A stretch of 64,000 nucleotides of DNA from an uncultured Mesorhizobium sp. GTDB taxonomy: Bacteria; Pseudomonadota; Alphaproteobacteria; Rhizobiales; Rhizobiaceae. The DNA lies in NCBI GenBank assembly GCA_937958475.1, contig CALFXR010000065.1, positions 1-64,000 on the forward strand. The letters run 5' to 3'. The notes beneath the pieces are model-generated. The model ran no database searches. It was given only the letters and a program-made list of their open reading frames with translations, and was not told the origin of the DNA. Positions 10,329-19,300 of this stretch are shown here, piece after piece (the first letter of the stretch is position 1; each line of letters opens with the position of its first letter). The position numbers were made by a program, and so were the translations under genes.

Positions 10329-11180
10329 TCAGTCCTCGCTGCGCAGGAGCCGGAGTTCGACCAGGGCGACCAGCAGCACCACGACCAGCATCACGGTGGA
10401 CATGGCCAGGGCGCGGCCGACGTCGATGTAGTTGAACGCCGTCTGGTAGATACGGAACATGATGAAGTCCGTCGCGCCGTTCGGGCCGCCCGCGGTGATC
10501 ACGTAGACCGGAGCGAAGAACAGCATGTTGATGGCGGTCGCCGCGACGAGCACGAAGCCGATCGGCCTGCGCATCAGCGGCAGGGTGATGTGGCGGAAGC
10601 GCTGCCACCAGGATGCGCCGTCGATCTTGGCCGCCTCGTGCAGCGATTCGGGAATGGCGTAGAGACCCGCCAGCATGAACAGCATCCAGTAGCCGACGCC
10701 ACGCCACGTCGCGAGCCAGACCATCGACCCCATCGCCTGCGCCTCGTCCTTGAAGAAGCCCTGCCGGCCGACGCCGACGGCCTCGAGGATGGCGTTGACC
10801 GGTCCGAGGAAAGGATCGAACAGGAGGTTCCAGATGAGGGCCGTGAGCACCAGCGAAAGCGTCACCGGCACGAACAGGACCGAGCGGAACAGGCCGATCA
10901 ACGGGCCTGGCCGGAAGACGAGCAGCGCCGCGGCGAGCGACAGCACGACCTGGAGAGGATTGGCGATCAGGTTGAACAGCAGCGTGATGCCGAGGGAGCT
11001 CAGCAGATCCGGATCGCTCAGGATCGACCGATAGTTCTCGATGCCGCGGAAGACGCTCTCGCCCATCAGCGACGTGCCGTAGAAGCTGCCGACGACGGCG
11101 ATGCCGATCGGGATCAGCTTGAACACCGTCAGGCCGAGAACGGCTGGCGCCAGAAAGTAGTAGGCAGGATTGATTCTCAT
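10329..11180 (-). CDS. Sugar ABC transporter permease, MalF/UgpA type
   Basis: The first permease of the CUT1 importer, about 283 residues from the ATG at 11180, with six predicted membrane helices beginning YYFLAPAVLGLTVFKLIPIGIA. The EAA loop is present (LHEAAKIDGASWWQRFRHITLPLMRRP). A GTG at 11207 would add nine residues; neither start has a strong ribosome binding site, and the ATG gives the usual short cytoplasmic lead, so it is preferred. The gene is about 110 bases downstream of the binding-protein gene, the longest gap in the transport part of the operon, and is followed within five bases by the second permease. Confidence 0.93.
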   Translation of the reverse strand: MRINPAYYFLAPAVLGLTVFKLIPIGIAVVGSFYGTSLMGESVFRGIENYRSILSDPDLLSSLGITLLFNLIANPLQVVLSLAAALLVFRPGPLIGLFRSVLFVPVTLSLVLTALIWNLLFDPFLGPVNAILEAVGVGRQGFFKDEAQAMGSMVWLATWRGVGYWMLFMLAGLYAIPESLHEAAKIDGASWWQRFRHITLPLMRRPIGFVLVAATAINMLFFAPVYVITAGGPNGATDFIMFRIYQTAFNYIDVGRALAMSTVMLVVVLLVALVELRLLRSED

Positions 11181-11291
11181 GTCGCGGGTCCATGGGTCGA
11201 CCGGCACGGTCGACCGGTCCGGCGACGATCATCGCCGGGTCGGGCCGGGCGGCACAAGGGATTGGCCGCCCGGCGTCTCGGGAGAGAAGGG

Positions 11292-12563
11292 TTATTTATA
11301 CTTGGCGAGTTCGCGATCGATCTCGCGCGCCGCCTGGGTGAGGCGTTCCTTGGCGGGAGCGCCCTGCTGGATGTCGCGGAAGGCGAGCTTCAGGATTTCC
11401 TCGTATTCGCGGAAGCCCGGGATCGGAGGCCGCGGCATGGCGGTGTTCTGCAGTTCGTACCTGGCGATTTCCCAGGGCTGGCCGCTCAGCTTGTCGGACA
11501 GGTTGCCCCAGTTGGCCTTCAGCACCGGCGGATAGGGGCGCAGGTTGAACCACTTCACCTGCACGTCGTCGCGCATGAAGAAGTCCATGAACTTCAGCGC
11601 GGCTTCCGGGTTCTTGGTGCGCGGATTGATGCCGATCTGCCAGGAGCCCGTCGACGTCACCGGCGTGCCGCCCTCGAAGTAGGGATGCGGAACGGCGATC
11701 CACTCGAACTTCGCGCCCGCCTTCAGGCGGTCGAGGTTCCAGGTGCCGCCGACCATCATCGCGGCGCGGCCGGTATGGAACACTTCCTGCACGAGGTTCA
11801 GCTCGAACAGGCCGGGAGGGCTGACCTTGTTGGCGCCGAACAGATCGCCGTAGAACTGCGTCGCCTCGACGAACTTGTCGCCGTCGACATAGCCGGTCGC
11901 GGTCAGGCCGTCGTCGCTGACCACCTTGGCGCCCTTGGACTGCATGAGCGGCAGCAGCTGGTAGGGACGGTCGGACTGCTCGAGCAGGATGCCCCAGACA
12001 TTGTCCTGCGGCTTGGCGATCTTCTTGGCCGCCTCCAGAACCTGCTCCCAGGTCCAGCGGTCCTTGATGTCGGTGCCGGGAAGCTCCACGCCGGCCGCCT
12101 TGAACAGGTCGACGTTGACGTACATGAGCTGGGTCGAGGTGGCGAAGGGGCCCGCGTACATCTTGCCCTGATAGGACGCCGCCTGGAGCGCCGCGCCGTC
12201 GAAGCGGTCGAGCTGGTCCTTGAAATGCGGGGTGAGGTCCATCAGGTGACCGCGCGCCGCGTAGGACGCCGTCAGCGAGGCGTCGGCCGAATAGATGTCC
12301 GGCTCCGGCGTGCGCGCGCCGAGACGAACCTCGAGCGAAGAGAGCAGTTCGTTGTAGGGGATGCGCTGGTAGTTCAGCTTGATGTCCGGGTTCTCCTGTT
12401 CGAACCAGTCCATCAGCGGCTTGACCATTTCCTCGGCCCAGCCCATCCACACGATATCGAGTTTGGTTTCGGCGCTTGCGGGAGCCGTGGACAGCACAGT
12501 TGCCGTCGCAAGACCCATAGCCAGCCGGGCGCCGAAACGGCGCAAGGCCGTCAGCTTACTCAT
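11292..12563 (-). CDS. Sugar ABC transporter substrate-binding protein (extracellular family 1)
   Basis: A 423-residue periplasmic solute-binding protein of the CUT1 transporter. A signal peptide (residues 1-31, LAMGLATATVLSTAPASA then cleavage before ETK) precedes KLDIVWMGWAEEMVKPLMDWFEQENPDIKLNYQ, typical of family 1 sugar binders. Conserved binding-protein segments follow: PDIYSADAS, GRAAMMVGGTWNLDRLKAG and TGSWQIGINPRTKNPEAALKFMDFF. The ATG at 12563 has GGGAGG placed well upstream. It is the first gene of the leftward operon and lies directly below a promoter that overlaps two LacI-like operators. The ligand is inferred from the operon to be a nucleoside, deoxyribosyl compound or a glycosylated form of one. 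Confidence 0.95.
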   Translation of the reverse strand: MSKLTALRRFGARLAMGLATATVLSTAPASAETKLDIVWMGWAEEMVKPLMDWFEQENPDIKLNYQRIPYNELLSSLEVRLGARTPEPDIYSADASLTASYAARGHLMDLTPHFKDQLDRFDGAALQAASYQGKMYAGPFATSTQLMYVNVDLFKAAGVELPGTDIKDRWTWEQVLEAAKKIAKPQDNVWGILLEQSDRPYQLLPLMQSKGAKVVSDDGLTATGYVDGDKFVEATQFYGDLFGANKVSPPGLFELNLVQEVFHTGRAAMMVGGTWNLDRLKAGAKFEWIAVPHPYFEGGTPVTSTGSWQIGINPRTKNPEAALKFMDFFMRDDVQVKWFNLRPYPPVLKANWGNLSDKLSGQPWEIARYELQNTAMPRPPIPGFREYEEILKLAFRDIQQGAPAKERLTQAAREIDRELAKYK

Positions 12564-12634
12564 TGAATTCCTCCCATAATCTGCGCCTCGCACCATACCG
12601 GCGTGTGCCGGCCGAGCACGCAATCGAAGCTTAC

Positions 12635-12670
12635 AAATCGATTTCATAATGGAATCGATTTCAATGTCAA
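12635..12670 (-). promoter_or_regulatory. Sigma-70 promoter overlapping two LacI-type operators
   Basis: Read on the minus strand, a perfect -35 box TTGACA (12665-12670) is followed after 16 bases by TATGAA as a -10 candidate, reading towards the binding-protein gene. Two CG-centred palindromic sites share the half-site TGAAATCGATT: one lies in the spacer (AATCGATT core, 12653-12660) and one just downstream of the -10 (AAATCGATTT, 12635-12644), 17 bases apart centre to centre. LacI-family operators are typically palindromes with a central CG. Occupancy of either site would block RNA polymerase, so repression by the LacI protein encoded at 7429-8472 is the simplest reading. Confidence 0.7.
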
Positions 12671-13405
12671 TCGCCGTGCGCTTCTCCGGTGGAGGGGCTT
12701 GTCCGGACCGGCGTCGGCGGGCATGCAGTTTTCTGCTCCGGCTCGATCTTCCGGCGCCGAAACGCGTCAGCCGGAGCCGCCGATCGGGACCTGGAGCAGG
12801 CGGATCTTCTTCCCTGGCGTACATCGTGCCGAACATCTCGCAACGGGCCAGGCCCGTTGGCTCTTCGGTGCCGTCACCGGCCGGCACGGCGTCGCGATCG
12901 TCGAGACTCGACGCCGGCGGGATCATCGTCATGAGGTTCGGGCCGGCCCGCTTGCCCGGCCCTCGACCTTTGCCTCGCCGTTCCCCGTGCCGGGCCGCCC
13001 GGACCGGAACAGAGAATGGCTCGCCGGTTCGGTGAACGCCCGCGCCCCCTCGCGCCTGGCGTCGCCGTATTCCCCGGCTATCGCGATCCCGAGATTGTCA
13101 TGAAGCGCCGACACGGCGCAGCCTTCCACGGCAGACAGTCCGGGCCATTCCCGCCGGGATCAGCCGAACCGCCGGACGGATACTGGGCCGCCCGCAACGC
13201 CGTCACGGCGGCGCTTCATGGCCTGTTTCATCGCCGCCCGCATATTCACCTGATCGCCGGCCTCGATCGTCGCCTGATCGATCCGGGACGCGGCCAGCAC
13301 TCGGCCCGGCAAACGCCTCGCCGGGCCCCGCGAGCACGGCGCCGTCGACGACCGGGTTTCGCCCCGGGCCGTGCCTTCGGCGGCCCGCCCAGGCGCGCTA
13401 CCACG
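12671..13405. other. Gene-free intergenic stretch
   Basis: About 735 bases separate the promoter of the leftward operon from the stop codon of the next leftward gene. Several open frames of 60-170 codons cross it, but all are Arg/Pro/Ala-rich, lack ribosome binding sites and resemble no family I know. One is only the uninterrupted upstream extension of the binding-protein frame through its own promoter. I see no RNA gene, repeat or strong terminator here. Confidence 0.5.
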
Positions 13406-14851
13406 CTACTGAACGTAGATCTCGCCGCCGTTCAGTTCGCTGGTGACATCATAGAACTCGTTCGCCGGCATGCCGCCCTTGTGGACCGAGATCCTGTCGC
13501 CGATCCTGACGCTCACCGTCTCGCGCTCGCCCTCGATGCTGAGCACGGCAAGCGAGGTCTCGTTGCCGCCGCCGTCGACCTTGTAGAGTTCGACCAGCAT
13601 ACCGGCGTTGTTGTAGAAGGTCACCGACGCGGGGTCTCCCGGATTGAGGAACTGGCCGACCTTGCCGAAACCCCCGTCGACCTCTTCCTTGAAGGTGTTC
13701 AGGCCTTCTCCGGTTTCCGTCACCGCGGTGTCGATGCCGTCCCGGACCGGCTCGACGGTCTCGTAGAGCACGAAGGTGGTGCCGGCCACGATGCCGACGG
13801 TCGTCACGCCGACGGCACCGCCGATCATGACCTTGGCGGTCTTGGAAAGCCCCTTCTTGGCGGCCTTGGCCGCCGGCACGGTCACGGCGGGCACCGCCGC
13901 CTTCAAGGCGGGGGCGGCTGGGAGCTGGCGGACAGCCTTCACCGCCGTTTTCTGCACGCCGCCGATCTTGGTCATCGGCGGCTTCTTCGGCTTGGGCGGA
14001 GCCGCGCGGGCTACGCCGCCGAGGTCGTCGCCCAGGGACGCCGCCTTCCGGTTCAGGGCCTCGAGTTCGTCGATGCCGATGAACTGCTCCATGTAGATGT
14101 CGTTCTTCGGCTTGATGATGTCATTGGCGTTGGCGTAGTTGGTGCGCGGCGTCGGATCGACATAGCGCGGTGCGTTGTCCAGGGCCTCGCGGTTCAGCTG
14201 CTCCAGCAGCTCTTGGCCGCCATAATGGGCGTTCGGATCGATTTCGGCGTTGCGCTTGAGCAGTTCCGACACGTCGTCGTACTGGCCGCCGCCGCGGTCG
14301 GCGAGGTTGTCGGCGTTTCGCCGCAGCAGTTCGTTGTAGTCGACATACTGCCCGGCCTGGTCGAGATTGCGCGGCGCGCCATCCCCGGCGGCGCCGAACT
14401 GCTTGGCGACAGCGTCGATGTCATCATAGCCGCTGAAAGCCGGCGCCTTGGGCGCCCCCGCTTTGTCGCCGAGCTGCTTCGCCAGGACGTCGATGTCGTC
14501 GTAGCCGCTGAAGCTGGGAGCCTTCGGTGGGTTGGCGCCGCGCACGGCGGCCTCGCCGATGTCGTCGAAGAGATTGTCGACGGGCGGCACTGCCCGGCCG
14601 GCGGCGCCGACGCCGCCCTGGACGATGTCGTCCGCCACGCCGTCCAGCTGGCGGCCGCCCTTGACCGCGCCCTGGACCGCGTCGTCGATGACGTTGTCGA
14701 GCCGCTTGCCGGCCTTGATGCCGCCCTCGATGACGTCGTCGGTGATGCCCCTGATGGCCTTGGAGATGCCACCCGTCTGCGCCTGCGCACCGGTGGCGAG
14801 CAGCACGGTCAGGACGACGGCATGCGCCGTCGATGCGAGCAGGCGATGCAT
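13406..14851 (-). CDS. Secreted or membrane-anchored protein with C-terminal VHL-like beta module
   Basis: A protein of unknown function, 481 residues from the ATG at 14851. This start is preferred because it has GAGG eight bases upstream and gives a compact signal peptide (cleavage near AQAQ, residue 25). A second candidate, ATG 14887, overlaps the upstream stop as ATGA and would add 12 residues. Residues 30-105 are Gly/Asp-rich with repeated I.GGIKAG/VQGGVG elements. Residues 113-150 hold two copies of KAPxFSGYDDIDxxAKQ. A basic Pro/Ala stretch (285-335) leads to a hydrophobic, glycine-spaced segment (338-362) that is probably membrane-spanning. The tail (408-481, SVTFYNNAGMLVELYKVDG onward) follows the same beta-strand pattern as modules in the neighbouring genes. 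It is the last gene of a three-gene leftward operon. Confidence 0.8.
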   Translation of the reverse strand: MHRLLASTAHAVVLTVLLATGAQAQTGGISKAIRGITDDVIEGGIKAGKRLDNVIDDAVQGAVKGGRQLDGVADDIVQGGVGAAGRAVPPVDNLFDDIGEAAVRGANPPKAPSFSGYDDIDVLAKQLGDKAGAPKAPAFSGYDDIDAVAKQFGAAGDGAPRNLDQAGQYVDYNELLRRNADNLADRGGGQYDDVSELLKRNAEIDPNAHYGGQELLEQLNREALDNAPRYVDPTPRTNYANANDIIKPKNDIYMEQFIGIDELEALNRKAASLGDDLGGVARAAPPKPKKPPMTKIGGVQKTAVKAVRQLPAAPALKAAVPAVTVPAAKAAKKGLSKTAKVMIGGAVGVTTVGIVAGTTFVLYETVEPVRDGIDTAVTETGEGLNTFKEEVDGGFGKVGQFLNPGDPASVTFYNNAGMLVELYKVDGGGNETSLAVLSIEGERETVSVRIGDRISVHKGGMPANEFYDVTSELNGGEIYVQ

Positions 14852-14883
14852 CTTGATACCCTCGCTCTTCGAGATCTGCGGCG

Positions 14884-16341
14884 TCATAGCGGCGCCCCCG
14901 CGAACGTGACCCGCTGGTCGGCCTCTTCGTTCGGCACGAAGCCGCCCATCCACTGGTCGTCCTGGGCAAGTCGCCAGGCCTGGCCGACCTGGATCGGCTG
15001 GACCACCTGGAAGCCCGGATTGATCGTCATCACCCAGAGCGGTGCGCCGCCGTCCATCGGGTCGACGAAGACGTCGACCGGGGCTTCGGACACGTTCTGG
15101 AGGATGACGCGGACCATGCCCGCCGGCAGCTGCTGCTGCACACGCGGCGCGTTGGGGTCCAGGACGACGACGTCGGCTTCCTCCTCGGCGGCGGGCTCGG
15201 CCGCCAGTTCGCCCTCCGCCGGTGGAAGCAGCTCGTCCTGCGTTGCCTCCGCCTCGTCCGGAGGCGCCGGGAGTTCGGTTTCAGCGGTGGCGGCGGCTTC
15301 ATCGGCAGGCGGCAGGAGTTGGCCCTCGGCCGGAACGGCGGCATCGGCGGCAGCCTCTTCCTCCGCCGGCAGCAACTCCTCCTGAGGCGCACTCGCCTCG
15401 TCGGCGGCGGGGAGGAGTTCGGTCTCGGCGGGCGCCGCGGCTTCGTCCGTCGCCGGCAGCAACTCGGCTTCGGCCGGAACGGCGGCATCGGCAACCGCCT
15501 CCCCCTCCGCCGGCAGCAACTCCTCTTGGGCGCTGGCCTCGTCGGCGGCGGGGAGGAGTTCGGTCTCGGCGGGCGCGGCGGCTTCGTCCGTCGCCGGCAG
15601 CAACTCGGCTTCGGCCGGCACGGCGGCATCTGCGGCCGCGCCTTCCGTTTCCAAGGGAACGACTGGCTCACCTTCCGCGAGAGGAAGTTCGCTCTCGGCG
15701 CTTCCACTCTCCGTCGGCTGCTCGGCCGTCTCCTGTGGCTCGCCCTCGATAACCTGACCTTCGAGCGGTTGCTCCGCGATCAGGGCCTCGCCCTCAGTGA
15801 CCTGTCCCTCGAGCGGCTGCTCCTCGATCACCTGCGGCTCGCCTTCGACAACCTGGCCCTCGGCCGGTTGTTCGGACGTCTCCTGCGGGTCGCCTTCGAC
15901 AACTTGACCTTCGAGCGGCTGCTCCGCGATCTGTGGCTCGCCCTCCGTGGCCTGTCCCTCGAGCGGCTGATCGATCACCTGCGGCTCGCCTTCGACAGCC
16001 TGGCCGTCGGCCGGCTGTTCGGACGTCATCTGCGGGTCGCCCTCGGTAACCTGACCTTCGAGCGGCTGCTCGACGATCTGTGGCTCACCTTCGACGACCT
16101 GGCCTTCAGCCGGCTGCTCGGACGTCAACTGGGCTTCGCCTTCGGCCGCTTGCCCGTCAGCCGTCGCGGGATCGACCGCGGCGTTCGGATCGGGCGCGAC
16201 GCTGCCGTCCTGCTGCACGACCGCCTCGCCCTGTGCGGCCTCCTGGGCGGCAAGCGGGGCGACGCCGACGAGAAGGGCGGCGACGGCGACGGACGATGCC
16301 ATCGACCGGATGCGCGCCGCGAAAACGGAACGTGCGGTCAT
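14884..16341 (-). CDS. Secreted acidic repeat protein with C-terminal VHL-like beta module
   Basis: A 485-residue exported protein of unknown function. A signal peptide (1-33, ending APLAAQ) is followed by about 360 highly acidic residues in two repeat blocks. Residues 62-210 hold about ten copies of a ~15-residue unit of the form EQPLEGQVVEGEPQ. Residues 236-390 hold longer units built on AAVPAEAELLPATDEAAAPAE. The last ~85 residues (404-485, AGMVRVILQNVSEAPVDVFVD to the end) form a compact domain resembling the beta module of its neighbours. The ATG at 16341 has AGGA nine bases upstream. Upstream alternatives are ATG 16350 and ATG 16368, the latter overlapping the previous stop as ATGA. The acidic region is probably an extended, Ca2+-binding or spacer segment. 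Confidence 0.82.
   Translation of the reverse strand: MTARSVFAARIRSMASSVAVAALLVGVAPLAAQEAAQGEAVVQQDGSVAPDPNAAVDPATADGQAAEGEAQLTSEQPAEGQVVEGEPQIVEQPLEGQVTEGDPQMTSEQPADGQAVEGEPQVIDQPLEGQATEGEPQIAEQPLEGQVVEGDPQETSEQPAEGQVVEGEPQVIEEQPLEGQVTEGEALIAEQPLEGQVIEGEPQETAEQPTESGSAESELPLAEGEPVVPLETEGAAADAAVPAEAELLPATDEAAAPAETELLPAADEASAQEELLPAEGEAVADAAVPAEAELLPATDEAAAPAETELLPAADEASAPQEELLPAEEEAAADAAVPAEGQLLPPADEAAATAETELPAPPDEAEATQDELLPPAEGELAAEPAAEEEADVVVLDPNAPRVQQQLPAGMVRVILQNVSEAPVDVFVDPMDGGAPLWVMTINPGFQVVQPIQVGQAWRLAQDDQWMGGFVPNEEADQRVTFAGAPL
15187..15636 (-). repeat. Long in-frame tandem repeats (AELLPATDEAAAPAE type)
   Basis: This coding repeat block encodes residues ~236-385 of the acidic protein. 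Three imperfect units of about 45-50 codons carry DAAVPAEAELLPATDEAAAPAETELLPAADEAS; the first two are nearly identical at the DNA level and the third is diverged. Such blocks commonly vary in copy number between strains and may collapse in short-read assemblies. Confidence 0.8.
15712..16158 (-). repeat. Short in-frame tandem repeats (EQPLEGQVVEGEPQ type)
   Basis: This block encodes residues ~62-210 of the acidic protein. About ten units of 14-17 codons alternate between TSEQPAEGQVVEGEPQ and IAEQPLEGQVTEGDPQ. A higher-order period of two units is visible, suggesting duplication of unit pairs. Confidence 0.8.
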
Positions 16342-16364
16342 GGGGATCATTCCTGCTGGCTGGC

Positions 16365-19300
16365 TCATTTCACGTCCCCGCAGACCGGGTAATTGTAGGC
16401 CATGACGATATCGGCGATGCCGGTGGGGTCGAGCGACGACCACGGGAAGTCGGACGCGGGGTTCTGCGCCTCGGCGCCGGACATCATGGTCTCGACTATG
16501 GCGTTGATGCGCTCGTCCGAGATGGAGCCGACAACCTTGTTTCGGATCATCTCCTTCAGCGCGTCCTTCATCTTGACTTGCGACGCGATCTTGGTGCCGC
16601 CCCAGATGATCGAAGTCAGCGCCGTCCCGATCGCGGCGTCGACGATCAGTTCCTTGCCGATCGTCTTGAAGCCCGCCTTCAGGGCTTCCTTCACGCTCGC
16701 CTTGAGGCCTGCCTTGAAGGCTTCCTTCGCCCCCATCTTGGCGGCGACCGTGCCGGCCGTCTTGCCGGCGGTGCCGCCTGCCTTGGCGCCGGCGGTCGCG
16801 CCCGTCGAGCCGCCCGCGGTGACGACGGTCAGGGCGATGCTGCCCGCCGCGATGACCGGCGACAGCACCTGGTCGACGATCGCGCCGTCGCACGTCGCCT
16901 TGTCGATCGCGCAGCCGGCCCCGCAATTGTGGGGCAGCTTCGCCGGGCAGGCGTTCCAGCAGACCGGCCCGACGCCGGCGAAGCCCGCCTTGCAGCCGTC
17001 GTAGCACAGCCCGGCGTCGTTTACGGCGCCGGCGTCGCAGCTCATCAGGCTGGCCTCGCGCGTGTAGGTGTGCTTGGCGCAGAATATGCCGCCGTCGGTC
17101 ATCGGCGCCGCGCAGCTCGGCGTGCACAGGTTGGTGATCACCGGCGCCTGCTCGTAACCCGCCTTGCAGGTCTCGTAGACGATGGTGTCGCCGTTGGCGG
17201 TGACGCAGTTGTCGCCGTGCGCCTCGCGGCAACGCCGGCGCGCGCCGTCGAGGCCGGTCTCTCCGGATGCCTCGTAGGTGCCGAAGGAGAAGAACCAGGC
17301 CAGCCCGTCGCCGACCGCCTTGGCGGCCTCCCCGGCGTTGACCGGGTATTCGTCGCGCTTGTAGGGCGCGGGCTTGAAGCAGGTCAGGCCGTCGTCGCGG
17401 TATCCCGCGGGGCAGGTGGCCTGCCTGCAGACGAAGAAGTCGCAGACGTAGCCCGGCCGGGCATCCGGCCAGCACAGGCCCGCGGTGTCCTCCGAGAAGC
17501 CTGGCTCGCAGTTGCGCGGCACGCTGCCGACGCCGCGGCCATAGCTGTCCTTCCAGCAGTACTGCGGCCCATCGGCCAGCGCCGACTGCTTGGCCTGTTC
17601 GGCGGCGAAGTCGGTGATGATCTTGTCGATGCTGATGTTGGTCATCGCCAGTATCTGGTCGTCCGTCGGGTTCCACGGCAGGTCCACCGTCTGGCCGTTG
17701 GCGTCGCCGACGAAGTAGGGCATGTCCTGGCCGAGCTTCTCCTCGGTGTCGCCCTTGTAGAACCAGAGCACCGATTTCGGCAGGGCGCGCGTCGAGATCG
17801 AGTGCCCGGCCGGGATCTTGACCAGCGTGACGTGTTGCTCGCTCTCGTTGACGACCGTCACCGCGGCGACCTCCTCGGAATAGTTGGAGAAGGTGACCTC
17901 GACGCTTCCGGGACCCATCTGCGCCACGGCGGCTTCGTTCGGCCGGTACGGGATGTTGACGGCCGCGCCGTCGGCGTCCGGTACCACGAAGGCCTCGCCG
18001 ACCGGTTCGTCGGCGAACTGCTTCAGGAACCAGATGGTCGAGCCCGGCAGGAAATTGGCGTGCCGGCTCATGTTGCCGGTGCCTTCGCCCACGTCGAGGG
18101 CGAACAGGAGCGCCCGCTTGCCGTCCTTGTCGGCGGTGACGACGTCGAGCGGCTCGCCGCTGTCGTTCATCAGGCGGACCTTGACGCTGCCGGGGCCGGC
18201 CTGCTCGGCCTGGGTGGCGTTGAGCGGCAGGTCGACGCCGTAGAAGCCGTCCAGCACGGTGTAGTCGTCGCTGACACGCCTGTCGGTGCCGGCGCGCACG
18301 AAGGAGAGCACGGTGCCGGGAATGCCATGGCCCTGGACGCCCTTCGCACCCGATTCGATGTCCATCATGTCGACCCGCGATCCGTCGGGACGGTTGACCT
18401 GCACCGTGATGGGGAATGGCAGGAGATTGGCGAAAAGCACCATGCTGCTGCCGGGACCCGACTGTTCGGCGACGACTGCGCCACGCGGGTCGAACGGAAT
18501 CGAGACCGTCTCGGGGGCCGACGCCACCTTGTACGAATAGCGCAGCGCCTCGCTGGTGTCGGTGCGGTAGAACCACAGCTCCGTTCCCGGCCGGGCCCGC
18601 TGGGTGACGCTCTGCCCCGCCGGGATGCGCGCCAGCGGCACCGTCTTGCCGTCGTCGACAAGGGCCGCGATCACGTCGACCTCGAGCGTATTGGCGAAGG
18701 ACAGCTCGACGCTGCCCTTGCCGTTCTGGACCCTCAGGATCCTGGCGACCGCCGGATCGGGGGCGGCGGCCTTGGCCGCCTCGATGCTGACCACCTCGCC
18801 GTCGAGGCCGGTCACGGCATAGGGGCCGCTGACCAGTTCGCCGCCGTCCTTGCGGTAGAAGTAGAGGCTCGCCTGCGGCAGGACGCGCTGCCTGACCGTC
18901 TGCCCGGCGGGAACGGCGAAGAGAGGATGCGCGGTCTTCGCTTCGTCCACCACCGCGGCGACGATATCGTGCTCGGTCGTGTTGACGAACTCCGCCTCGA
19001 CGCTGCCTTCGCCCCGCTGGCGCTGCTGCATCTGGGAGAGCTCAGGCGCGGCGGCGCGTTGTTCGATGCTGACCACCTCACCGTCCAGGCCCGTCACGGC
19101 ATAGGGGCCGCTGACCAGCTCGCCGCCGTCCTTGCGGTAGAAATAGAGGCTCGCCTGCGGCAGGACGCGCTGCCTGACCGTCTGCCCCGCGGCAACGGCG
19201 AAGAGCGGATGCGCGGTCTTCGCTTCGTCCACCACCGCGGCGACCACATCGTCCTGCGTGGTGTTGACGAACTCGGCTTCGACGCTGCCTTCGCCCTGCT

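Noticed and set aside
12564..12932. Amino-terminal extension of the binding-protein frame
   Set aside because: It would run through the promoter and operators; the signal peptide and ribosome binding site mark the start at 12563.
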